NCBI GenBank assembly: GCA_013397075.1
Contig: VWZS01002580.1
Span: forward strand, 1,044,581 to 1,108,580
Direction of reading: 5' to 3'
Source of the DNA: Rhabdornis inornatus
Taxonomy: Eukaryota; Chordata; Aves; Passeriformes; Rhabdornithidae
DNA: 64,000 nt
Position numbers and translations under genes: made by a program. The notes below the pieces were generated by a model. That model was not told where the DNA came from. It ran no database searches and was given only the letters and a program-made list of their open reading frames with translations. Positions 31,918 through 43,300 of this stretch are shown in pieces. Every line of letters starts with the position of its first letter. Positions within the stretch are counted from its first letter, which is position 1.

Positions 31918-33867
31918 TTAATCAGTTTCCTCATACAAGTTTTCATCAGCTTTTAAGAGGTCAATGCTAATGGCTGCCCTGAGGTTAGCCCAGAACAGGG
32001 CATGCTTGCTCCTCTCCTTCGGCCACTCCAGGTAAGTGCGCTTTGCCATGAGAGCTTTCAGCTTGTGATACCTGGCAGGGATAAGGTACGGAGGGATTGG
32101 CTCCAGTAAAATGAGAATTAAGCTGTTGGAATTCTCACTGAATAACTTGTGATGGGCAAAGTACAGCTCATAGTGACACCACTCGCTCTGCACAAAGTTG
32201 GGGGACAACACAAAGATCGACTTGTAGCTCTTCTCAATGCAGTTAATGATGTTCTCCACGATGCTCTTGCCCGGGATAAAGTTTCTCTCGTGCTGGCACA
32301 GCTGGACGCAGCCCTCCCCCTTCTCCAGGTTGGGGATCAGCTCGTTCTTCACCCACAGCGAATCGCGCTCGCTGTAGGAAATGAACGCGTGGAATTGCAG
32401 AATGCTCCCCTGCTCTCCGGGCCGGCTGTGCCGAGCTCTGCGCTTCGTCTGTGTCCACTGCCAGGTCATCCGCACGTACCACGGCACATCCAGGTAGATG
32501 CACAGAAAGGCCACCGTGGCCACCAGCAGCAGCGTCAGCAGCAGAGCTGTCACCAGCAGCAGCGCCGTGTTGCAAGCCAGCGGGCTCAGGTGGAAGTCCT
32601 TGAGCTGCGTTCCTCGCAAGCTTTCCGGGTACTCGCACTCGTACGCCGCCGGCCAGCCGAACAGCTTCCCTCCTGCCTGCCTCTCCAGGCGGATAAAGGC
32701 TTGCAGCTCACAGGAGCACTTGAACGGGTTGTGCCCGGCCTGCAGCTCCCTGACCCTCGGGCAGCTCTGGAAGAAGTCAGCAGAAGGCGTGAGGATCGAG
32801 TTCATCTCGATGTTCAGGAACTGCAGGGATGTAAAGCTACTGCAGCCCGGCAGCTCAGCCAGCCTGTTCGATGCCAGGTTCAGCTCTTCCAAGGATTTCA
32901 GCTCCACCGTCCCCCTGGGGACATTGCTGATCTGATTGTTTTGTAGGCTGAGTTTTTTGACGTTGGCTGGCAAGCACTCGAACACGGCATCCGCCAACTG
33001 ATTGGAGGACAGGTCCAGCTCAGTCAGAGACTCAGCCCACTGGCATCGCACCTCGGCTCCATCGTGGCGCAGCAGGTTGTTGCTCATGTCCAGGTATTTC
33101 AGTGATTTCATACGGCTGGTCATGGAGCTTACCTTGAGAAGGCTCTCAAATTTATTCTTCTTCAAGATTAATGTCTCCAGCTGAAGTAGGTTGTCACATT
33201 TTTGAAAAAGAAGATCTGTTAAATCATTCTTAAAAAAATTTAGGTATCTAAAGCGACTCTTAGATGAAGGACAAAGCATATGAATCATCTCTGAATCAGC
33301 TATTGTCATGTCTGCAATGTTCATGTCTGCAAATATTTTGTATAGGTCATCCTGTGTGAAGTATAAGTCCGTGATTATAATTTTCTTCATTGTCAATGCT
33401 TTCATAGAGGTGCCTGAATAGTCAAAGTCATAACTGTTAACATCTGACAGTTGTGTTACACTGTTAGTATTGAAGTATTCAACGGATGAGTGCCATACAG
33501 TCTGAAAAATTTCCATAAGGGCATTCCAATCCACTGACACGTTTGTTAGTGTCAGATTTTGTAACCTGGCTCCTTGTCTGAAATTAGATAATAAAGCTAT
33601 TAATTTTTTTACATTGTCATTTGTGATTTCTGACAATGACAGGCTTTCTGTAGTATTTTGTATCACAACCCAATCAAAATTAGCTTTGGACTGATGACTC
33701 TTTCTATACAGGAGTGGCAGGCTCTTGATTTTTTGGTTAGAACTATCTTCTGGAAAATTGTTAGAAACAGATGTAAAGAGTTCATCTTCCACAGACAGGC
33801 TGACATGGTTCCAAAAAGTTAATGCAAACAGACACTTGTAAAGAAAAAACTTTCTGAGAAAGCTCAT
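31918..33867 (-). CDS. TLR1B: Toll-like receptor 1B (TLR1LB), intact single-exon CDS
   Basis: The second TLR1-family receptor, in tandem with TLR1A and on the same strand. The product is 649 residues: signal peptide (about 1-26, MSFLRKFFLYKCLFALTFWN), a shortened LRR ectodomain, LRR cap with NPFKCSC at about 380-386, membrane segment at about 435-458, and TIR domain at about 489-634 with FHAFISYSERD, BB-loop Pro532 and the Phe625-Trp626 pair. It lacks the first LRRs seen in TLR1A, a difference of 156 residues before the shared block. Chicken TLR1 type 2 is likewise shorter than type 1, so this is a normal trait of the paralogue and not a deletion in this individual. Residues 235-636 match TLR1A almost perfectly. 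The reading frame is intact and the tail ENLYEETD is unique. In chicken, TLR2/TLR1 heterodimers sense lipopeptides; the same role is inferred here. Confidence 0.97.
   Translation of the reverse strand: MSFLRKFFLYKCLFALTFWNHVSLSVEDELFTSVSNNFPEDSSNQKIKSLPLLYRKSHQSKANFDWVVIQNTTESLSLSEITNDNVKKLIALLSNFRQGARLQNLTLTNVSVDWNALMEIFQTVWHSSVEYFNTNSVTQLSDVNSYDFDYSGTSMKALTMKKIIITDLYFTQDDLYKIFADMNIADMTIADSEMIHMLCPSSKSRFRYLNFFKNDLTDLLFQKCDNLLQLETLILKKNKFESLLKVSSMTSRMKSLKYLDMSNNLLRHDGAEVRCQWAESLTELDLSSNQLADAVFECLPANVKKLSLQNNQISNVPRGTVELKSLEELNLASNRLAELPGCSSFTSLQFLNIEMNSILTPSADFFQSCPRVRELQAGHNPFKCSCELQAFIRLERQAGGKLFGWPAAYECEYPESLRGTQLKDFHLSPLACNTALLLVTALLLTLLLVATVAFLCIYLDVPWYVRMTWQWTQTKRRARHSRPGEQGSILQFHAFISYSERDSLWVKNELIPNLEKGEGCVQLCQHERNFIPGKSIVENIINCIEKSYKSIFVLSPNFVQSEWCHYELYFAHHKLFSENSNSLILILLEPIPPYLIPARYHKLKALMAKRTYLEWPKERSKHALFWANLRAAISIDLLKADENLYEETD
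31963..33165 (-). repeat. TLR1B: Gene-converted block, TLR1B copy
   Basis: Partner of 21205-22407, with 1202 of 1203 positions identical by direct comparison. It ends 15 codons before the TLR1B stop. Sequence immediately outside on both sides is clearly diverged. Confidence 0.95.
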
Positions 33868-33937
33868 ATTTTCTGTTTTCTGTTTCCTTGGAGATACTCA
33901 ATACTTTTCTTAAATGTCCATCTTAGTTTTAATCCTG
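33868..33937 (-). other. TLR1B: TLR1B 5'UTR part of coding exon
   Basis: On the minus strand GTTTCTTTGTTTTCCAG is a strong 3' splice site, followed by CAGGATTAAAACTAAG and about 65 nt to the ATG. A tandem CAGCAG makes the exact junction 33937 or 33934. The leader exon upstream was not identified. Confidence 0.65.
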
Positions 33938-33940
33938 CTG

Positions 33941-35342
33941 GAAAACAAAGAAACACAAGCAAAAACCAGATTGTATTATTAAATAGCTGTACAGGAACCA
34001 TCAGAGAAAGACATTTTAAGGTTACAATTTCTCATTTCTCCTTTTGATTCAAAAGCAATGATTTTCTAAAATCATTCAGGAGAAATCATTAATTCTTTAT
34101 CAACAGAACACCACTGAATTTTTTATTTGGCAATTATGGTGTATTTAACAAATAATGAATAATTTTTTTACAAAACATGTCTGATTTCATAGGTATCTAA
34201 AATTTGCTGTTTACTTACAGAATTACTGCTGTGATGCAGTGTTATATGAAGTCTTCCTAAACTGTGTAATACACTGATTAGAAAGTACAATAATGGGGTC
34301 ATTCTCTCCTCAGAGTCTCTCTTAAGGGATGTGAACTGGACTCAGAGACATTATTTTAAAATGTACTTTTGACAGTAACACTTGGACTGAAACATAGGAT
34401 GGAGGTTGAAGAGCCTGAATCAAAAGTTGAATGTCTTTAGATAGCTGAGATTGGATCATCAGTGCTTCTTTTAATTGGGGAAACTGGTGTGAGGGTAGAA
34501 TGATCTACATTTATGCCTTGGGAAAGTCCACAGAAGAGTTCATTTCTTGTCTGAGCTTGAGCATTTCCTGAATTTAGACTCTGAAGGTGGGGTGCTCACA
34601 TGTCTGGTTTGTCAGGTGTACACAGAGAATACCTGACACACACTGGGAATATTTGCAGGCTACACCAAAATATATCAGTTGTAGAACCCCTGTACAAAAA
34701 ATCCAGTGGTGACCTAAGGACACCGACCTCAAACATCTCTGTTGTGAAAGAGAGGTTTATTTAAACAGACTTTAGAGAAAAAAAATCGTAACTGTGCCTT
34801 TGCTTTGGTTCGCCCTATTAGAGGCCACTTCTTTTTTCTTTTTTTTATTTTCTTTTTCTTTCTGAATGTAGAAGTTTAGGGCAGCCAGCCTCCCTTTGTT
34901 TAAGTCAGCCATTAAGAATACTGTCTTAAATCTCCTTTTAGGTATTATGTAAATCCATTAGACCGCTCCTCCAAAAGAGGAACTGGTAAGATCTTGGTTA
35001 ACACTTTCACATGTGTAAATCTTATTTAAACTTGTTTTCCAGATTTCTAATATATTTTTATTTCCTTTTCTTTCCCATTCCTTCCCATTCATTTTAAATC
35101 ATTGTGTTGCCTGAAGTTTCCCATAGTATTTATTAATGACTGCACTGACCTTCAACTTTCTTTTGATATTGAAGGGGCTAAATTGTGAGTTTATATTTCC
35201 AATGACTATACAATGAGACAGAAGCCATCATCTGATGGACTGATTCACGACTTCAAGGACTACATTCATGGCACCACTAACCATTCCTCAAGCTTTCTCA
35301 GAATTACTGGGGCAAAATATGTGTTCCACTCAATCAAACACC

Positions 35343-35375
<33 letters not shown>

Positions 35376-38300
35376 CCACTGAGTTCTTATATAAGGAATG
35401 CATGAAACTAAGCTTGGAAGTCATCTAGAAAGAGTGGGGTAATGTGGCAAAACTTTTCCAGCCTTTTTCCAAATTCTCATTTGGAAAAATTATATGCATC
35501 ACAGCCCTCAAAGGCATTTGGGCATATTCAGTCCTGTTCTTCTGATTGTTTGGGCAAATCTACTGATGTGTTTATAATTAAACAAAATACGTAGCTTCCA
35601 GAGAAATCTGCGGAAAAAAAATTTATCTTTAAATCGTTATTTCTTCTTCAGATAAAATTTCAGCAATATCCATGGACTAGATGAAAAAAGGATATGATTC
35701 TTCTACATGTGTTTTATATTCTTTCTCATTCATATATCTTAGCATTCAGTCAAATTATTTATGAGTAACTTCAAAATTTCTTTAGAATATCCTATGAAGC
35801 AACACAAGTAAAAACTTGCATAACATATAACACGTGATTTGAGGGCTAATGCTGTAGAAATTATCCTTTATAGTCATATTGCTTTTAATTCAGAAGTAGC
35901 CTCATGTCTTCAAATTTGATAAAAAAAGCTTAATCAAGAAAAGCAATCCAGGAGGGTAGGCAAGCCAAAAGCATAGCAAAAAAGTGTCCTGTTGTTTAAA
36001 GAGTGAGGAGAGAGATAAAAAATGAGGTTTTTAGAGTTTTTCCAATATAAAATTAGTATAAACTGACTAAACTTCCATATAAGAAATATACAGAATATAT
36101 TTAGCTAAGACAGTTCAGTATTAAGGCATGCACTTTGCCAGTTACCAACATAGCAAAAAACTTTAACATTACAAACGTGCTTTCCACAAAGATGAAACAC
36201 AGGATCAAGTCAGTCCCGTTCCTGAACTGTCGAAAAACTATTGCCATCACTCTGCCCCCCTTAACTATGGGTGTAGTGCTTATAAAAAGAGACTGTTACC
36301 TGGACAGTTTCTTTGAATAAATATTCTGAACACAAACAAATTTACCATTGTTGCTTACCCATACACTTGAAAGAACACAGTACACTTGCTATGGAAAACA
36401 AGGGTCTTTTTCAAATAAGATACAGAATATAAAACAATTCCAGCTAATTAGCATCAGCACAAAGTCAACAAAATTAAAACTTTCTCACCAGAAATGCCTG
36501 CTGTCCAAAAAAGCAGAAAGTGTTCTCAGGAAAACAAAAAAAGAAAACTTCCCGTAACTCTATCCTACTGATTAACAACACTTAGGAACGCCCAAATTTT
36601 TACACACATCTGTGCCATCTACTGACAGCTTGTGAAATGGCATTCGCTTTTCTCCAGATACATTTTTCATATACAATATTACTGTAAAATCCCCACTATT
36701 CTATCACTATTGAACTTTGACATTTTATGCTTTGCAATATATTAAACAGGAGAAAATTGATCTTTTTACCAACTTTCTACCTTCATTAAATTAATATGAA
36801 AATAAGTACTTCTTTTGAACAAGAAATTCAAATATCTTCCTATCTGAACTTAATAATTATCTAAGTCTGTATGCACTATTGTAATTTTTTGTCCATTTTG
36901 CTATACCAATTTAGCTGTCAGGCTCTTATCAAGGCTGGTTTATAAAAGTACTATTTGTCTTAGTTTAATTTCCATCTAATGGGAATAGAATGATAATCCC
37001 TCTCCTGCTCCAGCAATGTTGTGATTGTGTTAAAGAGTGAACATGGAAACATTGAGTGGGGTTTGGTTTGGTTTTTTTTTAATTAAAACAGAGCAGTGAC
37101 TTTTGTACTGAATGCCCAAACACAGGGTTTTTGTCCTGGCAAAGACATAAACCAGTCTCTCTTTATTTCTGCATAATGTTGGTCAGAAATTCCACCATAG
37201 CTGAGATCTAAATACAGAACTGCCATACAATAACCTACCTTTCTGGGTTAGCATATCATAACACATCCATGATTAAATATTTCAATGATTCAGGAAGCAG
37301 AGAAAACAATCTAAAAAAATACTTTTTCACTTTGAAGCTTATTCTGTAGATTATATTTAATTTCTGAGCCTCAAGTGAAAAGAGGTTATCCAAAAGTGAA
37401 ATGGAAAGATAGGATAAGTAGTAAGCAACAGAATATGGAAAATTCTCTGTTATAATGTTGATGAATTTTATAGTAGTACTCTTGTAGTAGAGACTCTTAT
37501 TCCAGAGGATCTCTTCAATTCAGTGACAGTGTGAGCTGCCACTGGCACTGTGTGCCTATGTACTATAAAGACAGATGAACAATACATTAAACAGCAAAAT
37601 AAGCATATTACCATTAATTGCACGCCATTAACCTTTCAGATTTACCACCCAGATTTACCAGTGCAATCACTGGAGGCACATTAATACAGTCCATTAACGC
37701 CTTGTATACTTCCATGTTCTGTTAAAAGTAGCCAAATGTCTTTTCACCTTTATTTATATTTATCTATTTATTAAAAGGCAGGTATCTTTTCTGAAACCCA
37801 TTAGAAAGATGATGACAGAGTAGTAACAAACATCAGTGAAATCTGAGATGAGTGGAAGCGTTCAATCTCTAACGCTTATTTATTTCAAAACCATTTGCAA
37901 TATTACCACAGTGAAACAATACAAGTGAAATCAATTACTGAAAATCAAAAGAGAAAAAATTCAGAAAATGGTAAAAGTCTTAAATTCAAAAAAAGTAGTT
38001 TAGGAACTTACAAAATGTACTCATTTACAAAATGTATACAAAACAGGCAGATATCCACATTCATGTACATGTAATGTTAATGTCACCCTCAGGTGATAAC
38101 TTTGCATTACAACAGTGATTAACAATGTCTTGCATTAATAATGCCTTGCAGTTCTACAACATGCATGGTTATGTAAAAAATCTGTAAAACTGACAGTGCA
38201 AGATCCGTGTTGCACTCAAAATCTTTATCTGCCATGGGTTAAACAATCTCTAGCTACCGTGATTCCTCCTAAGATACTGCTCTTACTCTTCCACAAGCTC

Positions 38301-39040
38301 CACTGAAAAGCAGAGGGAAATCCCTAAGGCCACTCGATTTCATTTTCAATAAATATATCTAACATTAATAAATTAGCCAGCATTCCCTGATACAAATTCT
38401 CACCGAAAGACCTTCAAAAGAAACTTATTATCTAGGGCTACAAACATCTGGTCTGCTACCAACTACCTTAATGAGGAACTTCAGAGACTTATGCCTGGTA
38501 AATGTCTAAGTCACATAGCATAATCGGTATTTGTGAAATATACTTCAGAACTGGGGCTTTGTTTTGTGACCTCTTGGAGTAGATCTCATCAATGGCTCGC
38601 AATGTGCTGGTTTGCCTCCTGTGCCAAAAGTCACTTCTCTCGTTGGCAGACTAGTGATAGAAATGATGCTATTATGAACCGTGGAATTGCCTTTCATCAC
38701 TGTAAAGGGCATGCACCTTAAAACGAGGTGGCAAAAAGAGGCATGGGTATGAGGAAATACACAGAAACAAGAACCACAGGCTGCTGGGAAGAGCCTGAAA
38801 GTTGCTCAACCAAGTGTTTCACCAACGGACTGGAAATGCGTGCAAGGACCGCCGGCTTCTGTCAGGGGCATTTCCTGTAAACACAGCGAAAACGGAGGTG
38901 CCAAGCGGCATGTGAAAAGATAGATCTCGGTTTAATTCCGCAACCCCCCGGGTCTGTAAGTGCTCACTTTGAGGAAGGATCAGACTTTCCCAAAAGAGAA
39001 TAATAAATTTTTATGCCAGCTCAGCAACTAGATTAATTTG
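33941..39040. other. Spacer between TLR1B and the CpG island
   Basis: About 5 kb, AT-rich, probably including TLR1B leader intron and promoter. It contains a pyrimidine-rich stretch (about 34828-34864) and a compound (CAC)n(CAA)n tract at about 35339-35375. No coding gene is recognised. Confidence 0.5.
35339..35375. repeat. Compound (CAC)n(CAA)n microsatellite
   Basis: Tandem CAC units run directly into tandem CAA units. This makes a poly-His/poly-Gln stretch in a chance open frame at 35213-35428, which I do not call a gene. Confidence 0.9.
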
Positions 39041-39044
39041 GACT

Positions 39045-39241
39045 TTTTCTCTCAGAGGATGGTTGAGCCGGCTTCCCAGCGAAGTACCCACAGCACCAAG
39101 CTTGTCCGAGGTCAGGAAGCCTTTGGAGACAACGCTCTCAGGCACATGGTGTGATTCTTGGGGTGTCCTGCACAGGGCAAGGGGTTGGACTCGTTGATCT
39201 GACAGGTCCCTTCCAACTCGGTGTATTCTATGATTCTATGA
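39045..39241 (+). mobile_element. CR1 LINE 3' end abutting the CpG island
   Basis: Carries TCTCAGAGGATGGTTGAG, CCGGCTTCCCAGCGAAGT, GGTCCCTTCCAACTC and the terminal TTCTATGATTCTATG. The element ends within a few bases of the sharp rise in GC content. It is 5'-truncated. Confidence 0.92.
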
Positions 39242-40270
39242 AATTCACTCCCTTTCCGCCTCAGCGCGGACGCGGGGGTGCCGCCGGCCCTGAGGGAAGC
39301 GCTGCCACAGCCGCGCCCGACGCTCCGGGCCGGCGCTTCCAGGGGGTCCCGCCGGGGGCCGTGACGGGCGGCCATGGCGGCCGGGGTGGCTCCCCGCGCT
39401 GGGTCCGAGAAGCCTGGAGCCCGGGTACGGCTCGGCAGCGGCACAGCGCTGCCCCCGTACAGCAGCCACCCACCTCACACAGCCGGAAGGCGAGCGGGGG
39501 ACAAAAGCCAGCCCTCCCTCCTCCCTGGGGCCGGCCCGGGCTGCCTGGCCCGCTCTGCCTCCTCCCCCCGCTGCTGCCGACGTGGCGGGGCGGGGAAGGG
39601 AAGGAGCCGGGGGCGCGCCGGTCGGGGCACTGCTGAGCGGTAAGGAGCACGGCGATTTCTGCATTTTCTGCGGCTTTTGACGGTGGCTGCGCCACACAGC
39701 TCTGTCCCAAAGGGGAGTTTCAAAAAGGGAACAAAAGAAAAGGAGAAGCGGGAAGCTGTGGCCGCTGCGGGCTTGTGGGAGCGGCGCCCCGGCTGCTCCA
39801 GCCCCGCCTGGGCAGGGGACAGAGGGCAGCGGGCAGGGGGAGCTGCCGGCGGTGGCGCCAGGGGAGATTCGCCTGCGCTCGCAGTGCCCGCAGCGTCCCG
39901 CGGAGGAGGAGCGACAGCGGGCATCGAGCGAGAGGGGAGAGCGAGGTGCTGTGGCCAAAAAAGTTATTTCTCCCTCCCGCTCGGGGACGGTGATTGGTGC
40001 CCGAAGGCGCCTGGCGGCGGCTGGGCTTTGCTTTCCAGGAGAGATGAAACTCTTCAGACGGACGCTCGGCAGGTGCCGCCACCGCCGGCCCCCTCAGCGC
40101 GGCTGGTCAGTGCAGGCCGGGCACTCCCCTGCCACCGGTCCGGGCTGGCCTTAGCATCTCCCTCACGAACTCCCCGGAGAGTAATTCCCTCTGGGCGGAG
40201 GTGTCCGGGTTGATTTGGATCCGGACAGTCTCACGGATGGGAGGCTGAATGAGCTGATCCTGGGTGCAGC
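39242..40270 (+). promoter_or_regulatory. FAM114A1: CpG island, probable FAM114A1 promoter and first exon
   Basis: Roughly 1 kb with dense CpG, in sharp contrast to AT-rich surroundings. It holds a GC box GGGGCGGGG (39587-39595) and an inverted CCAAT box GATTGG (39992-39997). FAM114A1 coding starts 1.8 kb downstream behind a splice acceptor, so its noncoding first exon should lie here; one possible donor is GCG/GTAAGG at 39639/39640. TLR1B points the other way about 5 kb to the left, so a bidirectional role is conceivable but unproven. The many open frames here on both strands are by-products of GC richness. Confidence 0.7.
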
Positions 40271-42073
40271 GCGGCTCCTGTGTTTTGACAGACGCGGTAA
40301 TTCGCTGTTACATGGCGTGGTCCTGGAAAGAAGGTTCAGCAGGGACCGTAGCCCGAGTGGTACCCAAAGATGACCCAGTACTGCAAAAATCCATTTGCAC
40401 GTCTGTGTGATGCTTTAAAAAGTGCTGTGTTTAGAGCTAATGCCAGTTCAAAATTATGAAGTATGTGTGTAAAGGTTTTATAGGTCTTCATGGAGGATCC
40501 TCATATCTCATGATGGAATTTGGTTTACAAATACAAAAATTTTCCTTAGGTGATGCTGCCCGTCACACAGTGAGTAATGTTAAAACAATAGCAATACTTC
40601 CCTACACTAAAGCATTTAATATTTGCTGTATTTTTAATGGGCAACTGTCAGATGCAAAGATTCTGACTTGAGAATTCATGTTTTCTGAAGATAATTAAGG
40701 TACAGTGTAAGCTGAAGTAATACAAGTGGTAGCAAGTGCTTACTTTTTAACTTATGTTTCTTGTTCATTGATCCAAAGTGCTACACTTGGAACTGTTCAA
40801 ACAAGTGATCTACTTTCACATTAGATAAACAGGCTGCTAAAGCTATAGGTGTATATACTTCTATAGACTTTAATAAAATATACTCGTTTAAATACATGCT
40901 TCTCTGGCAAATTTCTCCTGAATCCCAGTTATGTTTTGCTTTTTGCCTTTTTTTTACCCCGGTTCTTCAGTCTCTCATAGAACCTCCATTCTTCCTGACA
41001 GATGCAAACCTTTGAGCCATATTTACTTAATATGAGAGTCAATTAAAAGGCAGAGAGGACTGTACAAGTCTTTTTATGCCATGCAGCCTAACATTTTGCA
41101 AGCTCTTTGCCAAGGATTGTCTTCTGAGTGACAAGTGTACTGTTGTTACCAACAAATAAGTGTTGATAATCACAGACCAGCACTCTTTTTGGACTCTGGC
41201 AGTGCCACTCCTTAATCAGCTGCAGAACTTACTCTATGGCTTTATCTTTGCCCATCAGGATCCTCAGCCTGATGACTGCACAGTGGTGGAAAATACCTCC
41301 AAAATTATATTGGAGGATAAGGAATAAATAAGATAAAACTGGTTCATAACTTAAAAAAAAAATAAATCAGAAACTACTTCTTACAAGCTTACCTGGGCTT
41401 CAAAACTGAAGTTTAATCACACAGCTGGAATTTTAGGAGATGGTGAGAAGTGTTGCACTCCCCAAGGAGCAAGACTTTGGGGCAGAAACAGTGTGAGCAA
41501 TGACTCTGTGCTGTGGCTGTGGCTGTGAAATGGCTCTAGGGCCCGTGGCCTGTCATGTTCACAGATTATGCCCGTTCTCAAACACATGAATATCACCACA
41601 GTTTTAGTTACAGAGAGTTATCCTCCACTCTATCAGTCAGCAGTCTGTAGGAACCTGTCTGTGTCACAGTGGTGAAAGGGAGAGCAAGAGCTGCTTGGCT
41701 ATTGCAGCTCAGATTGTTTTGTTTTGCAATGGTCTTTCATACACACCTGAGAGTGAATATAGAAATTAACCATGTGGAAGCTCTTACATTTGATTTCTCC
41801 AGACAAATTAATATCCTTTCACCCTCACTAAACTGTATTTTGGAAAACAGTAATGCTGTTCTGAGTGGGATCCTGCAGAGTGAGTGGAGTATTTACAGTA
41901 TTATCCTGATACCAGTGCCGACATGATGCATGTGCCACAGGGCCCCATGCTTTAGGAGGTCTTACATCAAGGCTGTATTGTTTTTCAGCAGTAGCATATG
42001 GTAAACCCTGTGTATTTTATAATAAACAGTCAAATGTATATGGTACCTAAAATACTTTACTTTGTATACTCAG
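40271..42073 (+). other. FAM114A1: Probable FAM114A1 first intron
   Basis: AT-rich sequence between the CpG island and the acceptor TATACTCAG at 42065-42073. No coding content is recognised. Confidence 0.5.
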
Positions 42074-42081
42074 AAGTGAAA

Positions 42082-42435
42082 ATGTCTGAAGACATATCTG
42101 ATGGCACCCCATCTGAAGAAACACCTGAAGTAATGGAAATGCCCAGCAATGAAGTATTGCCTCATGAATCTGTACCACACCTCGTAGAAGCTGAGATCTT
42201 GCAGGAGTCTTCACAAGATCAACATGGACAGGTCACTCAGAATGTCAGTAATAAAGAGGAAGGAGACATACTCATTAATGAAAACCCTTTGACTGAAAAA
42301 CTTGTTGAAAACCTGCCTTCCAGCCTGCCTTCCAGTGAAGAGGCAACTGAAGACTTGCCCACTGAGTGCATTGAAACTGTAAGCCTTGATACGGAACCCG
42401 AGTTGGAAGAAACAATGCATGGGCAAAGCAATCCA
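42082..42435 (+). CDS. FAM114A1: FAM114A1 first coding exon (acidic N-terminus)
   Basis: The start ATG at 42082 gives MSEDISDGTPSEETPEV, matching the MSDDAGD-type start of the mammalian protein. An in-frame ATG at 41998 lies before the splice acceptor at 42073 and is rejected. The exon encodes 118 residues rich in Glu/Asp/Ser and ends AATCCA before donor GTAAGC, in phase 0. TECIETVSLDTEPE is the conserved block (human AECIDSVSLEAEPR). Confidence 0.93.
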
Positions 42436-43212
42436 GTAAGCAATACTTTTCTTTTCTGTAAAAGCCCTCCTCTCCCTGCATTGTAAGGACAGGATTTTGT
42501 ATAGTGTACGTACTGTTTTTCCAAAAAGCCTGGAGAGTTATACAGAAAACCTGCATAGGGATAAATTAAATTGCAGCACTAAGCTTTTGAAAACTGGGAA
42601 TAGTTCAATTTCACTTTGCCAGTATGATATTAATTAAACAGACTTTTTCAAGTCTGGTTGCAATAAAACTTGCATTGTGTAGAGGTGATACGTTACTGAA
42701 GACTTTCTTGAGATAACAGTTTCTTAACATGGTTTAAGTATGGAATACTGATAATTGCTTAGCACTACTCATTACTGTAAAAGGTGTGCAATACCTCCTC
42801 TGGCTGTGTTTTTATTGAACTCAGGGGTTCCCTGTGCACATCTACTGAATTAGACATGTGAGGAGACTTTGGAAGAGAAGCCTCCAACTCTGGCTTCTGC
42901 CTCCAACCCAGGAAAGAAGGAGACGGGTTCCTGCCTCTCCCTAATATTAGCCCTAATAGGGGCTATAAGATTGGCCTGAGGAAATACTAGGACATCTGTA
43001 AAGACATCTCTGGAGTTTAAGGCTCTTCCAGGAATAGATGATGTGAACTATGCTTGTGCTTCTTTGTGCACAGAGGTCTGAACTCCATGTAATACCCAAT
43101 TTGCCATCATCTATGAAATGTCAGACTTCATTGCCTGATAGGTTCTTTGTTTTCCTCCTGCCTTTTGAGAACAAGATTTTTAGACAGTGGAGTAATATTT
43201 TTCTTCTTATAG
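42436..43212 (+). other. FAM114A1: FAM114A1 intron
   Basis: Runs from GTAAGC to the acceptor TTCTTCTTATAG. No other feature is recognised. Confidence 0.9.
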
Positions 43213-43300
43213 GCTGCAGACTCCTCATATAAAGCAAGTAGATGGGGAGCTTGGGGTACCTGGGGAAAGTCTCTGCTGTCATCAGCTTCTGCCACAGTGG
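43213..43300 (+). CDS. FAM114A1: FAM114A1 coding exon 2
   Basis: 88 nt, phase 0 to phase 1, encoding AADSSYKASRWGAWGTWGKS and then [10 protein letters not shown]. This matches the conserved tryptophan/glycine motif of FAM114 proteins (human [22 protein letters not shown]). Donor is GTAAGT. Confidence 0.95.

Noticed and set aside
31918..33867. TLR1B as a truncated pseudogene
   Set aside because: The frame is intact with signal peptide, LRRs, membrane segment, TIR and a polyadenylation signal. The short ectodomain is typical of the avian paralogue.
39245..40213. Overlapping open frames of 89-237 codons in the CpG island
   Set aside because: Open frames in several registers on both strands are expected at high GC. 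The products are Ala/Gly/Pro/Arg-rich with no recognisable domain.
41998..42081. Upstream in-frame ATG as the FAM114A1 start
   Set aside because: It lies before the splice acceptor at 42073, and the ATG at 42082 gives the N-terminus shared with mammalian FAM114A1.
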